A stretch of DNA of 64,000 nucleotides from NCBI GenBank assembly GCA_964524835.1, contig CAZGEG010000016.1:1-64000 (forward strand), read 5' to 3'. This DNA comes from JACRCG01 sp964524835 (GTDB lineage Bacteria; Desulfobacterota; Desulfuromonadia; Geobacterales; Pseudopelobacteraceae). The notes under the pieces are model-generated. The model saw nothing but the letters and a program-made list of their open reading frames with translations, was not told the DNA's origin and made no database searches. The translations under genes were made by a program, and so were the position numbers. How positions within the stretch are numbered: position 1 is the stretch's first letter; every line of letters starts with the position of its first letter. Shown piece after piece: positions 50,426-59,577 of the stretch.

Positions 50426-51478
50426 CTATGTAAAGTCTCCCCATTCCAGTTCGTCGCCTTCTTCCATATCTCTGATCACTTTCTTTCCCGTCACATACTT
50501 CTGTTCATCGGGGTTGATGCCTGTTCCGGGCCTCATATAATCGAGATCAGCTGCCTGGATTATCTCACCCTGTTTCATTCCCCGTTTCAACACGGCTCTG
50601 CGGCGAAACTTTACCCGCTTCTCCATTTCAGCCGGAGAGACCGTCCGTACCGAGGAGCCAAGGGCTTTAAATATGTTTCTTCCATCCTCGACGATGACCT
50701 TGAGCTCTGACGGGTCAGCCGAAATCCAGTGATCCCAGCCTTCCATCTCTTTGTCCAGGGTAAAATGCTTTTCAATCACACAGGCACCCAGGGTGATTGC
50801 TGCCAGAGGAATTGCGGTGCCGATAGTGTGATCGCTGAACCCTACCGGCACATCGAAAGCCTGCTGCAGAGATGCCATATTTCGCAGGTGGATATCCTCA
50901 TATTCGGGAGGGTAGATCGAGATGCAGTGCAGAAGGATGATCGGACCGGAGCCACTTTCCCGCAGGCTCATAATGGCCCGCTCGATTTCTGCGAGGGTCG
51001 ACATGCCGGTTGAGAGGATGACCGGCTTCCCTTTCCTGCCGACATATTCAAGAAATGGGAGATTGTTGATATCCATGGATGCAACCTTGAAGCAGGGTAC
51101 ATTCAGAGAATCAAGCAGATCAACCTCGTCCGGCGAAAACGGTGAGGAAAGAAACGTTATGCCCACGGATGCGCAGTATGCGGCGATTTCCCGGTGCTGG
51201 TCGTGGGTAAACTGGTACTTTTCAACCATTGCCTCCAACGATCCAAAATGCCGGTGTTTGTCTGCGTAGTCAGTGTTCCGTGCATATTCGGCCCTGCTGA
51301 TCAGTGACTCTTTGCTCCAGGACTGGAATTTGACTGCATCGGCACTGCACTCCCTGGCCACGTCGATGTGCTTCTTGCAGAGCGCCATGTCACCGTTGTG
51401 GTTGGCACCTATTTCGGCAATGATATACGGGAGGTGTCCGGGCCCAACCATACGCCCCGAGAGATTTATTGATTCCAT
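50426..51478 (-). CDS. legI: NeuB-family nonulosonate synthase (LegI-like)
   Basis: A 350-residue protein of the N-acetylneuraminate synthase family: (beta/alpha)8 domain with IAEIGANHNGDMALCKKHID, GFSDHTIGTAIPL, VIEKHFTLD, and a C-terminal SAF/antifreeze-like domain (VLKRGMKQGEIIQAADLDYMRPGTGI). It condenses a hexosamine derivative with PEP to a nine-carbon acid. With legB and legC nearby the product is most likely legionaminic acid; pseudaminic acid (PseI) is the alternative. GGAGGAAAT precedes the start, which overlaps the upstream gene by 13 bp. Confidence 0.9.
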   Translation of the reverse strand: MESINLSGRMVGPGHLPYIIAEIGANHNGDMALCKKHIDVARECSADAVKFQSWSKESLISRAEYARNTDYADKHRHFGSLEAMVEKYQFTHDQHREIAAYCASVGITFLSSPFSPDEVDLLDSLNVPCFKVASMDINNLPFLEYVGRKGKPVILSTGMSTLAEIERAIMSLRESGSGPIILLHCISIYPPEYEDIHLRNMASLQQAFDVPVGFSDHTIGTAIPLAAITLGACVIEKHFTLDKEMEGWDHWISADPSELKVIVEDGRNIFKALGSSVRTVSPAEMEKRVKFRRRAVLKRGMKQGEIIQAADLDYMRPGTGINPDEQKYVTGKKVIRDMEEGDELEWGDFT

Positions 51479-52359
51479 ATTTCCTCCAGTTCAGGGTGAG
51501 CAACGCATGACCACCAGTTGCTCTGAATAGGCAGCTTGTTCAAGGCAAGAACATACCTCTCAAGCATACCCGAATTTGCCAAAACGTTGTTGGAAAATTT
51601 CTCCACTTTTCGATGTGCCCGGGCGAACATTTCTTTTTGCATTTCTACTGTAATACGATCAATGAAGATGAGCTGATGCTGCCGAACAATTTGCGTCGCA
51701 ATCAACACTTGTTCCGGGGTAAAGGGTGGGATGATGCGGGCGGTATTGGCTCCATGCTGACGATAGTACATCTGCGGATTGTTATCAAAACCAAGCCTGG
51801 AACCGTGTAGTAGAGCCATGGTGGCCAAATACCAATCGACGGCAATGCAGTCGGGTGGAATAGGCAGACATTTTTGCACAATCTCTGACCGATACGCTGT
51901 GTTTGACAAACCAAATATATTCCAACGAAAGAGAATCGTGGTGTAATCGGATATCGGCGGTGGCGAAAAGGCTATATCGAGCGGAGTTCCGGACTGATCA
52001 ATGAGCTGCATTGCCGTTCCTGTTACGTCATAGTGTTGCAGGAATTGTTTGGCGGACTCAACTCGAGTCGGAAAAAGGATGTCATCACTGTCCACAAAGA
52101 TGATGGTTTCGTAACGTCCCACCATCTGTTCAAGCGCCCGGTTACGTATCATTGCCGGAGTGTCGCCCGGCTGTGCAAAAACAAATTCTGCAGCCAGATG
52201 CTGGTGAGCTGCTTTTTCGATATCAGCAATTGAAAGTTGATCCACACCGATCCATATATCGAAGTCACCGTCTGTCTGCCTGCCCAACGACTGAGCCCAA
52301 TCGGCACAATAGGGCTCCATCCCCGGATAAATCGTTGAATAGACGGCGGTTCTGCTCAT
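51466..52359 (-). CDS. GT2-like glycosyltransferase in the nonulosonate cluster
   Basis: A 297-residue protein from ATG 52359, overlapping the legF stop as ATGA. The N-terminal half looks like a GT-A fold (VYSTIYPGMEPYCADWAQSL, DIWIGVDQLS, YETIIFVDSDDILFPT with a DSDD metal-binding motif). C-terminal helices are charged. It probably transfers a sugar in the same glycan; acceptor and donor are unknown. Sequence identity to canonical GT2 is weaker than for the giant proteins' domains. Confidence 0.7.
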   Translation of the reverse strand: MSRTAVYSTIYPGMEPYCADWAQSLGRQTDGDFDIWIGVDQLSIADIEKAAHQHLAAEFVFAQPGDTPAMIRNRALEQMVGRYETIIFVDSDDILFPTRVESAKQFLQHYDVTGTAMQLIDQSGTPLDIAFSPPPISDYTTILFRWNIFGLSNTAYRSEIVQKCLPIPPDCIAVDWYLATMALLHGSRLGFDNNPQMYYRQHGANTARIIPPFTPEQVLIATQIVRQHQLIFIDRITVEMQKEMFARAHRKVEKFSNNVLANSGMLERYVLALNKLPIQSNWWSCVAHPELEEIWNQ

Positions 52360-53066
52360 GTGCGCCGGCCTGCCATCAATACCTCGGCCATCTTCCAATC
52401 ATCTTCGGTGTCAATATCGATCGCCCGCTGCCAGGGGATGGCCCACCCCCGATAGTCGGGAGCATAAAATGTGGCATGTTGCCTGAGCACTTCTGACTTT
52501 GCCCACCAGATTGCGCCGGTCGGGCAAAAAAGAATTGGCAGATCCTGGCTTCTGACTCCCATTTGCTCTTTAAACAGAGGAGTAAGGATGTTCCGGCCGT
52601 CACGAGTCATGGCCCACCATGGATTAAGCCAACCATATTCAGTTACCGATATCTGGGAATCGGCCGCGGTCTCAATAAACTGTGCATAGCTGTCTCTGAT
52701 GTCGTTGGCGTTGCGCAAGGGGCAATTGGCCATTAACTGGCATACATTACTGTAGATGCCGGCGTGGGGATCAAGGCGGTTGAGGGCATCCAGGGTGACC
52801 ATTGAAACCGGGGTAAAATCATCAGCAAGCGCACTGTCCCGTACAAACGGAACTTCGGCGCCACAGGCCCGGGCAACCTCGGCGATTTCCTCCGAATCGG
52901 TGCTGACAATGACTGACTGGAAAATACCGCTCATCAACGCGGCTTCTATGGTATAGGCCACGGCAGGCTTGCCGTGCAGCAGGCGAATGTTCTTTTTCGG
53001 GACCCGCTTTGAACCTCCCCGGCAGGGGATAACTGCAAGAATTATAGGCGAGAAATCAGTAGCCAT
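52356..53066 (-). CDS. legF: CMP-nonulosonate cytidylyltransferase (LegF/PtmB-like)
   Basis: A 236-residue acylneuraminate cytidylyltransferase with the N-terminal signature AVIPCRGGSKRVPKKNIRLL, VIVSTDSEEIAEVA and QLMANCPLRN. It activates the nine-carbon acid with CTP to CMP-sugar. It sits between legC (27 bp) and the GT gene (4-bp ATGA overlap). LegF and PseF are hard to separate by eye, and pathway context decides. Confidence 0.88.
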   Translation of the reverse strand: MATDFSPIILAVIPCRGGSKRVPKKNIRLLHGKPAVAYTIEAALMSGIFQSVIVSTDSEEIAEVARACGAEVPFVRDSALADDFTPVSMVTLDALNRLDPHAGIYSNVCQLMANCPLRNANDIRDSYAQFIETAADSQISVTEYGWLNPWWAMTRDGRNILTPLFKEQMGVRSQDLPILFCPTGAIWWAKSEVLRQHATFYAPDYRGWAIPWQRAIDIDTEDDWKMAEVLMAGRRT

Positions 53067-53093
53067 TATTGGTTATCCTTTGCACGTGACGGC

Positions 53094-54194
53094 TTAACTC
53101 AGGAATTCCTTAATTACATCACAAACCCGCACAATATCTTCAGGTTTGTTGAGTGTCGAAGATGGCAGACAGAGCCCGTGATGGTAAATATCCAGAGCAA
53201 CAGGGCACTCACGACTTGAAAACCTGGTATAGGGTGGCTGTTCTGAAAGTGGCAAAAATATCCGGCGTGTCTGTATCTCTTGCTTATGTAATGCGGCCTG
53301 TAAGGCTGCGATACTAATTCCTTTTTTAAAAGTGCCGCAGGTCAACCAACATGAACTCGAGGCGAGGGAATACTCCCCCTGCAAGTGAATTGAATCCGTG
53401 GTGCCTAATTCGGCACGGTAGAGTTGGTTGAATTGTTTCCGGGTATTCAGGAAGGTGTCAAGTCGCTTCATCTGAGCCAGTCCGAGTGCCGCTTCGATGT
53501 TGGTCATACGGTAATTAAAGCCGACCTCGGGGTGAAAATAGCCCTGCGATTCATCACGGGCCTGATTGACCAGAAACTTGATGTGTTCCAGTCGCCTCGC
53601 ATCATTACCAACTACCATGCCACCGCCACCGGTGGTTATAGTTTTGTTGCCGTTGAAGCTGAAGCAGCCGAGGTCACCAAAAGTGCCGGTCTGAATTCCT
53701 TTGAAGGTTGCACCTAGGCTCTCGGTAGCATCTTCTATCACGAAGAGATTATGCTTCCGGGCGATAGCCATAATGGAATCCATATCGCAAGGATTACCAT
53801 ATAGATGAACCGGTATAATAGCCTTCGTATGTGAGGTGATCGCTGATTCAAGTAACTCCGGATCAATATTCCAGGTTTCCCTGTCAACATCTACAATTAC
53901 CGGTGTTGCGCCTACATAGGTAACCGGGTTGACAGATGCAATGAAGGTAAGGGCCGGGACGATGACCTCGTCGCCGGGACCTATGCCAAGTTCATGGAGT
54001 GCTACATGCAGAGCAGCAGTGCCGCTCTGAACCGATACCGCTTTTAGAGTGGCGAGATAGTCAGAAAAGTGCGCTTCGAACTCATCCACAAAAGGGCCAA
54101 TGGTCGAGACAAAACCGGAGTCGATTGCTCGGCAGAGAAACTCCTTTTCAAGATCACCGATACAAGGGGCGTCCAAGCAGACTGTATTAAACAT
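53094..54194 (-). CDS. legC: LegC-like PLP aminotransferase
   Basis: A 366-residue DegT/DnrJ/EryC1-family enzyme. The PLP lysine is in FSFNGNKTITTGGGGMV; the Asp-binding region is FVIEDATESLGATFKG. It would transaminate the 4-keto sugar made by LegB. ATG 54194 overlaps the legB stop by eight bases; a TTG nine codons earlier is an alternative start. Sequence context (YGNPCDMD, SGFVSTIGPFVDEFE) resembles LegC subfamily members. Confidence 0.88.
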   Translation of the reverse strand: MFNTVCLDAPCIGDLEKEFLCRAIDSGFVSTIGPFVDEFEAHFSDYLATLKAVSVQSGTAALHVALHELGIGPGDEVIVPALTFIASVNPVTYVGATPVIVDVDRETWNIDPELLESAITSHTKAIIPVHLYGNPCDMDSIMAIARKHNLFVIEDATESLGATFKGIQTGTFGDLGCFSFNGNKTITTGGGGMVVGNDARRLEHIKFLVNQARDESQGYFHPEVGFNYRMTNIEAALGLAQMKRLDTFLNTRKQFNQLYRAELGTTDSIHLQGEYSLASSSCWLTCGTFKKGISIAALQAALHKQEIQTRRIFLPLSEQPPYTRFSSRECPVALDIYHHGLCLPSSTLNKPEDIVRVCDVIKEFLS

Positions 54195-55203
54195 TGTATC
54201 GATCCACTTTATATCGTTCAAAATTTGTGGTCAGACTGAGCCATGCTATGGTCTCCTGCAATCCCCGGCGGAGCCCATCGCGACCTGCGTACTGCGGTTT
54301 CCACCCCAGCAGTCTGGTCGCCTTTGAGTTGTCTGCCCAAAGTCTTTCAACCTCGCTCTTGTCAGGCCGCATCCTCACATCATCGGTTTCAACGTCGATT
54401 TCCTCTCCCATAAGCTCGGCAATGATTTGGACGGTTTCTCCGATGGAAACCTCAAAGTTGCTCCCCAAATTGATGATTTCACCGGTCCCGGCATCTGATT
54501 CCAGAGCCGCGATGAATCCGCTAACCGTATCGGTTACGTAGCTGAAGTCGCGAGTGGGATGCAGAGAACCTAGCCTGATACGCCGGACTCCATTGGCGAT
54601 TTGTGTGATAATTGTCGGAATTACTGCTCGCGCCGATTGCCGGGGGCCATAGGTGTTGAATGGACGAACAACGGTAACAGGAGTGCCGAAAGACGAATGA
54701 AAAGAAAGTGCGATCTGGTCTGCTCCGATTTTTGAGGCCGAGTAGGGTGATTGCCCCTGAAGCGGGTGTTCTTCGGTTATGGGAACAAAGCGGGCGGTAC
54801 CATATACTTCGCTGGTTGATGTATGGATAACCTTGCTTACTCCAAGATCACGAGCTGCCTGCACAATGTTGAGTGTACCTTTGACATTGGTGTCTACATA
54901 GGTGTCCGGCGAATGATACGAGTACGGGATACCTATCAGGGCAGCCAGGTGAAGCACCGCATCACATCCCTGCATTGCTGTCCGTACACCATGGGGGTCG
55001 CGAATATCGCCGGCAAATACGTCCAGGCGTTTTTTTATTTCATCAGGAGCCTGGTCAAGCCAACCCCAGGAATTGAATGAGTTGTACATGACAAAGGCGC
55101 GAACATCGTAACCCCTCTGGATCAGGGTTTCAGTTAGATGAGAACCAATGAAGCCGCCTGCACCGGTGACAAGAATTTTTCTATTCGCCAATTTCGGGGA
55201 CAT
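54187..55203 (-). CDS. legB: LegB-like NAD-dependent sugar 4,6-dehydratase
   Basis: A 338-residue extended SDR protein. ATG 55203 begins MSPKL then ILVTGAGGFIGSHLTETLI (NAD site); the catalytic YxxxK is in SPYSASKIGADQ; the segment FVMYNSFNSWGWLD is a hallmark of LegB-type dehydratases. It converts the nucleotide-activated GlcNAc (GDP- in the Campylobacter route) to the 4-keto-6-deoxy intermediate, first dedicated step of legionaminic acid. The 131-bp gap before it is the only sizeable break to the giant GT gene upstream; no clear promoter seen there. Confidence 0.92.
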   Translation of the reverse strand: MSPKLANRKILVTGAGGFIGSHLTETLIQRGYDVRAFVMYNSFNSWGWLDQAPDEIKKRLDVFAGDIRDPHGVRTAMQGCDAVLHLAALIGIPYSYHSPDTYVDTNVKGTLNIVQAARDLGVSKVIHTSTSEVYGTARFVPITEEHPLQGQSPYSASKIGADQIALSFHSSFGTPVTVVRPFNTYGPRQSARAVIPTIITQIANGVRRIRLGSLHPTRDFSYVTDTVSGFIAALESDAGTGEIINLGSNFEVSIGETVQIIAELMGEEIDVETDDVRMRPDKSEVERLWADNSKATRLLGWKPQYAGRDGLRRGLQETIAWLSLTTNFERYKVDRYNV

Positions 55204-55334
55204 TGTAAGTAACCCTCTTTCAAAAATATAAAAACCACATCTAAATATACCGACCCATTGTTTCCGCTTGCAGAGACTTTTCATATTGCCGTTCTGCTGG
55301 TGCGCTCTTGTTAACCCCTTCTGCGTGGAGGATC

Positions 55335-58300
55335 TTATCCCCCTTTCTGAACCCAAAACTGGTACATACTGAAGAAGGTGTCAGGGTTTTCGTTCTCAAA
55401 GGTCTGCCATTGTGCCAGGTTCGTTGCACTACAATCTCCAGGGAAACGACGTTTATAGGCATTAATGACCTGTGGATCGATATCGAACCCTAATAACACC
55501 AGATTATTGTCCTGGAGAAACTCATCAATGCCGGTTAGTGCCAGGCGATGTTCCTGAACATGGAAAAGCAGGTCACGGCAACTGCTGACGCTGAAAAAGT
55601 CTGCCGATTGAATGGTGTTTCCGAAATCCATGCTTTTATTCAGAACCATCAAATCCTGGCGGCACCTCCGGATTTCATCAGCCGTTGTTCCATACCCCTG
55701 TTCCGCGATGAAGTCCCGAATCCGGACGATATTCCGGCGCGCCACCTCACTGTAAAAGCCAAGATTCATGAACCCGCCAGGGCGCAGCAGAGACAGCAGG
55801 ACACGCCAGCCAGCCCAGGGATCAGCAAGGTGATGCAAGACACCGGAAGATTCAATAACATCGAAGCTGCGGCCAAGCGAGCCCAGCTTCAGCAGGTCCG
55901 CCTGGGCGTACTCGATTGAGTTCAACCCCAGTTCGCGCGTCTTCCGCCTGGCATAGCCAAGACTGCTTATGCTGAGATCAACCGCCAGCACCCGCGCACC
56001 CAGGAACCGCTGGGCCGTTCCAATGGAATGCTGGCCAGTGCCGCAACCGGCAATCAGGATGTCAACGCCGCCACTCTTGACGTGCCGATTGAAAGAAGCC
56101 AGGGGAAACTTCTGGGATAAATATCCGACAATATCCTTTGCTTTTCCTGGAGGCGCCGCCTTGATCCAGCGCGGATAGGGATTCTCCTCGTATTGATTTT
56201 GCACCAGAAGAGACACCTCATCTTCGATGTCCGTCAACCGCGGAATGCCGGTACGCTCCTGCACCTCTCGCTCCGGTTCGAGAATCTGCTGCAGCAGTAC
56301 ATCATTAACCGCTTCGGGCCATTGACCATCAAGAAGCCGGGCGGCAAGCGGGAGAGAGCAGAGCGGGAAGTAGGCCGCGACAACCACCGGCCAAAGGACC
56401 GGCACCTGGACATTCGATCTCAGCGCCGCATCCAGTGAATCCCGCAAAACACCCGCCTTTTGGATTTCGGCATCGGTGTGGGAAAACACATATTCATTGA
56501 TGAAGCACTGACGCGCCAAAGCACTGTAGAATTTCAACGCCGGGGCGGCCGTAACCTCACCGCCTGATGGCATCATGACGGCAGCATCTTCGAGCATGGC
56601 CCACCGGGCCATCGTCAGAAAACGCTCCATTTCAAGGTCGCATATTGGCGCAGCATTGAGCAGAGCGAACAGCAACGGCTCAGATGCAATCGCGGAGAGG
56701 CCGGACGGGCCGAACAACTCCTGCACCGATAATCTATGGGGCCACACGTTGACTGCTCGTGCCACGCACCCGCCGATATCCGGGTTGAGCGTGACCAATT
56801 CAATGCCAGCCCGAACCAGATCGATCGGTGTCCCCCAAGGCTCGCTCAAGGCGCGAACCACGGCTGAGCGGACCTCGCTGTCATCCAGTGTGAAACTCAT
56901 CTGTTTTACACAGGCTATGAAGATGCTCTTGGCTACTTCTGTTTCTTTGTATTGAAGTGATTGCTTGACGATATTCAAGGCAACCTCAGTCTTGCCCTGC
57001 TCATAGAGCAACGACGCAAGATTATTGAGGACTTCAACGTAATCGGCCCTGATCTGCAGAGCCCGGCGGTAGCAGGTTTCGGCCTCCTCCTGCCGCCCCA
57101 TATTCTTGAGGGTAATGCCGAGATTGTTATACGCTTCAACAGAATCCGGATTGACCTCAAGCGCATGACGGTAACAGGCTGCTGCCTCCTCAACCCGGCC
57201 CAGCACCCTGAAGATATTGCCCAGATTGTAATGTGCATGGCCAAAATCCGGTTTAATCTCCAGCGCACGTCGATAACTTGCACCGGCCTCCTCCAGGCGG
57301 CCTAAATCTTCGAGAACGCCGCCCAGGTTGCTATGGACCTCAGCGAAATCCGGATTGATCTCCAGCGCACGCCGGTATCTGGCTTCGGCCTGTTCCAGTC
57401 GGCCAAGATCAGAGAGGATAATACCCAGATTGAAATGCGTTTCAGCAAGATCCGGCTTGACCTCCAGCGCGCGGAGGCAAATAGCCTCTGCCTCCTCCAG
57501 TCGCCCCATATCCTTAAGGGTGTTGCCAAGGTTGTTAAGTGCCTCAATAAAATCCGGCCTGATCTCCAGCGCATGTCGGTAACTGGCTTCTGCCTCCCCC
57601 AGTCTCCCCATATTCTTGAGAGTATTGCCAAGATTGCTATGTGCTTCAGCGTAATCCGGTTCGAGCTCCAGCGCACGGAGGTAACTGGCTTCTGCCTCCT
57701 CCAGCAGGCCGAGTTCATTGAGGGTGATGCCCTGGTTGCTATGCGCCCCTGCATCCGTCGGCAACAGCTGTACTGCCTTTCGCATAGGCTCCAGCGATTC
57801 TGCAATACGTCCCTGTAATTTATGTACCACTCCCAGAATTTTCCAGCTAATCCCATGCTGCGGAAAAAGCGACGTATGACGTCGTGCAATGACTTCTGCC
57901 TCAGCATAGAGACGCTGATCGATCAGCTTCACCAGCTGTTCGGTCTCTTCAGCAGCGGGTACCGGGTTTGGTTGCGAATCAGTTGAAACTGAAGTCTGAT
58001 GGGGTTGGCCGGCCTTGTTGTGAATCTTATTTTCTGCAAGCGGGTTTTTTAGAGGTGTGACTGAGTTATAGAAAGCGGCTTTTTTGGTACATTCAAAGGC
58101 CTTGTCTATGTCAGATTGAGCGTAGTAGATCTTTGAGAGGCTGAGATACACCGGGGCATAATCCACGCACTGGGCAAGTATGTTGTTGAGGATTTCGAAT
58201 GCATGACTGAATTCGCAGCGGGCAATCGCATCTTCCGCATTTTTGTGGGCACTGACAATGTCGTTAAAAACGGTTGTTATATTAGTGCGTTTTTCCTCAA

Positions 58301-59531
58301 ATGAGGGGTCGGAGCACATCGACAGCAGTGTTACCAGCGAGTGCAGTTCCTTGTTTTTCAGATAATAGTTTATACAGTCAATGAATTTAGGGTTTTGCGT
58401 TACCTTATAATGCGGGCCCCAACATCTTCGCACCGATGAAAACCGGTCTATGGTATTCAATACGTTCTGCACATACTGTTCCGCCGTTCTGGTTTCAGCT
58501 TTTGCATATCCCTTCTGAATCAGTCTCTCCCGCAGCAACGGGTCTTGCATCAGCTTCATTATCGCGTTGGCAAAACCGACCTCATCCTGAGGGTCTACCA
58601 GTATGGCGGCATCTCCAAGCTGTTCTTCCGCTCCCCTGACATTAGCCGCTATAACGGGGCATCCTGCAGAAAACGCTTCGATTGGAGGGATGTTGTCGGG
58701 TCCGAAATAGCTGGGATAGACCAGTGCAAATGCATTTTGATAGAGCCAGAGAATGGACTCTTCTGATACAAAGCCCGGCAACAGTACGTCATTATTAAGC
58801 CCCATTTCAGCAATAGCGTGGGTGATATACCCCATATTCCCGTAATCAGAGCCTGTCAATATCACCTTGAGTTCAGTATTGTACTTTGATTTCAAGATTT
58901 TTATTGTTTCAAGGAGGACGATATGATTTTTGTGCGGCCAGAATTGCGCTGGATAAAATATGAAGCGGTTTTTTTTCAATCCGATGTTTATTAACTCGCC
59001 TGGCTCGTCAATCGGTGTTTTTGAAATGTTTTGTGGCGGGACAAGCGGATTTACAACGATTCTATCGGCAGGAATCCGGTAAAAAGAGGAAATTTCTTTT
59101 TTGCCTTCTTCTGTGCCTGTCAGTATAAATGTTGCACGGGGAAGAAAGTGATTATAAAATTTTTCCCGGGAGGCATATTCGCCGCCGGAACTCACCTCCG
59201 GGAAATGCGCTTGCAAACGGTGCTGCAAATCCCACACGGGAAGTATATGGGGAATGTCGATTTCCTCATATGATACGGACAAAAACCACATAATATCAAC
59301 CTGATGACGTAATGCCGCCTCATAAAGCCTGCCGTTATACCATTCCGTATTCACACAGAACAGTGCCTCGTCATTCAATACATCGATTTCTCCCTTACGG
59401 AAAAAAACAATTTTATGTTTCAGGCTGCTGCTTTTCTGCCTGCGTACAATTTCGTTGAGCAAGCTTTGCTGATAGACATACCCACCACCAACACACTCGT
59501 CGCCGGAGACGACATATATACCTACAATCAT
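55335..59531 (-). CDS. Giant GT4 - TPR - methyltransferase protein (1398 aa)
   Basis: ATG 59531 (AGGAAATATTT upstream) gives 1398 residues. Domains: a GT4-type glycosyltransferase (1-390; YPAQFWPHKNHIVLLETIK, LPGFVSEESILWLYQNAFALVYPS, FGPDNIPPIEAFSAGCPVI); helical linker; nine tandem TPRs (about 557-862) of very regular 34-residue units; an uncharacterised helical region; a SAM methyltransferase (1150-1300; VDILIAGCGTGQHSIG, SSGVLHHLADPWAGW) ; a helical end. It likely adds and methylates a sugar, with the TPR block as a scaffold or acceptor-binding solenoid. It ends 131 bp before legB. Confidence 0.87.
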   Translation of the reverse strand: MIVGIYVVSGDECVGGGYVYQQSLLNEIVRRQKSSSLKHKIVFFRKGEIDVLNDEALFCVNTEWYNGRLYEAALRHQVDIMWFLSVSYEEIDIPHILPVWDLQHRLQAHFPEVSSGGEYASREKFYNHFLPRATFILTGTEEGKKEISSFYRIPADRIVVNPLVPPQNISKTPIDEPGELINIGLKKNRFIFYPAQFWPHKNHIVLLETIKILKSKYNTELKVILTGSDYGNMGYITHAIAEMGLNNDVLLPGFVSEESILWLYQNAFALVYPSYFGPDNIPPIEAFSAGCPVIAANVRGAEEQLGDAAILVDPQDEVGFANAIMKLMQDPLLRERLIQKGYAKAETRTAEQYVQNVLNTIDRFSSVRRCWGPHYKVTQNPKFIDCINYYLKNKELHSLVTLLSMCSDPSFEEKRTNITTVFNDIVSAHKNAEDAIARCEFSHAFEILNNILAQCVDYAPVYLSLSKIYYAQSDIDKAFECTKKAAFYNSVTPLKNPLAENKIHNKAGQPHQTSVSTDSQPNPVPAAEETEQLVKLIDQRLYAEAEVIARRHTSLFPQHGISWKILGVVHKLQGRIAESLEPMRKAVQLLPTDAGAHSNQGITLNELGLLEEAEASYLRALELEPDYAEAHSNLGNTLKNMGRLGEAEASYRHALEIRPDFIEALNNLGNTLKDMGRLEEAEAICLRALEVKPDLAETHFNLGIILSDLGRLEQAEARYRRALEINPDFAEVHSNLGGVLEDLGRLEEAGASYRRALEIKPDFGHAHYNLGNIFRVLGRVEEAAACYRHALEVNPDSVEAYNNLGITLKNMGRQEEAETCYRRALQIRADYVEVLNNLASLLYEQGKTEVALNIVKQSLQYKETEVAKSIFIACVKQMSFTLDDSEVRSAVVRALSEPWGTPIDLVRAGIELVTLNPDIGGCVARAVNVWPHRLSVQELFGPSGLSAIASEPLLFALLNAAPICDLEMERFLTMARWAMLEDAAVMMPSGGEVTAAPALKFYSALARQCFINEYVFSHTDAEIQKAGVLRDSLDAALRSNVQVPVLWPVVVAAYFPLCSLPLAARLLDGQWPEAVNDVLLQQILEPEREVQERTGIPRLTDIEDEVSLLVQNQYEENPYPRWIKAAPPGKAKDIVGYLSQKFPLASFNRHVKSGGVDILIAGCGTGQHSIGTAQRFLGARVLAVDLSISSLGYARRKTRELGLNSIEYAQADLLKLGSLGRSFDVIESSGVLHHLADPWAGWRVLLSLLRPGGFMNLGFYSEVARRNIVRIRDFIAEQGYGTTADEIRRCRQDLMVLNKSMDFGNTIQSADFFSVSSCRDLLFHVQEHRLALTGIDEFLQDNNLVLLGFDIDPQVINAYKRRFPGDCSATNLAQWQTFENENPDTFFSMYQFWVQKGG
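56945..57860 (-). repeat. Nine tandem 102-bp TPR-coding repeats
   Basis: Nine consecutive units of 34 codons (for example AEAHSNLGNTLKNMGRLGEAEASYRHALEIRPDF, differing only at a few residues from unit to unit) with high DNA similarity between units. The near identity makes this a spot for slippage or recombination and for assembly error. Confidence 0.85.
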
Positions 59532-59577
59532 AAATATTTCCTGTGCCACTGCGAATTGCCCACTTACCAGGCCCGGA

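Noticed and set aside
55204..55334. A longer N-terminus for the LegB-like protein (in-frame start at 55356)
   Set aside because: The extension overlaps the giant GT4 gene, has no family similarity, and the NAD-binding motif starts right after ATG 55203.
56945..57860. Tandem 102-bp repeats considered as a CRISPR array or minisatellite
   Set aside because: The unit is exactly 34 codons in frame and encodes canonical TPR helices; no unique spacers of CRISPR type.
57302..57907. A 201-codon minus-strand frame inside the TPR region of the giant GT4 protein
   Set aside because: It is an alternative phase of the tandem repeats; its Arg/Trp-rich repeats simply follow the 102-bp DNA period.
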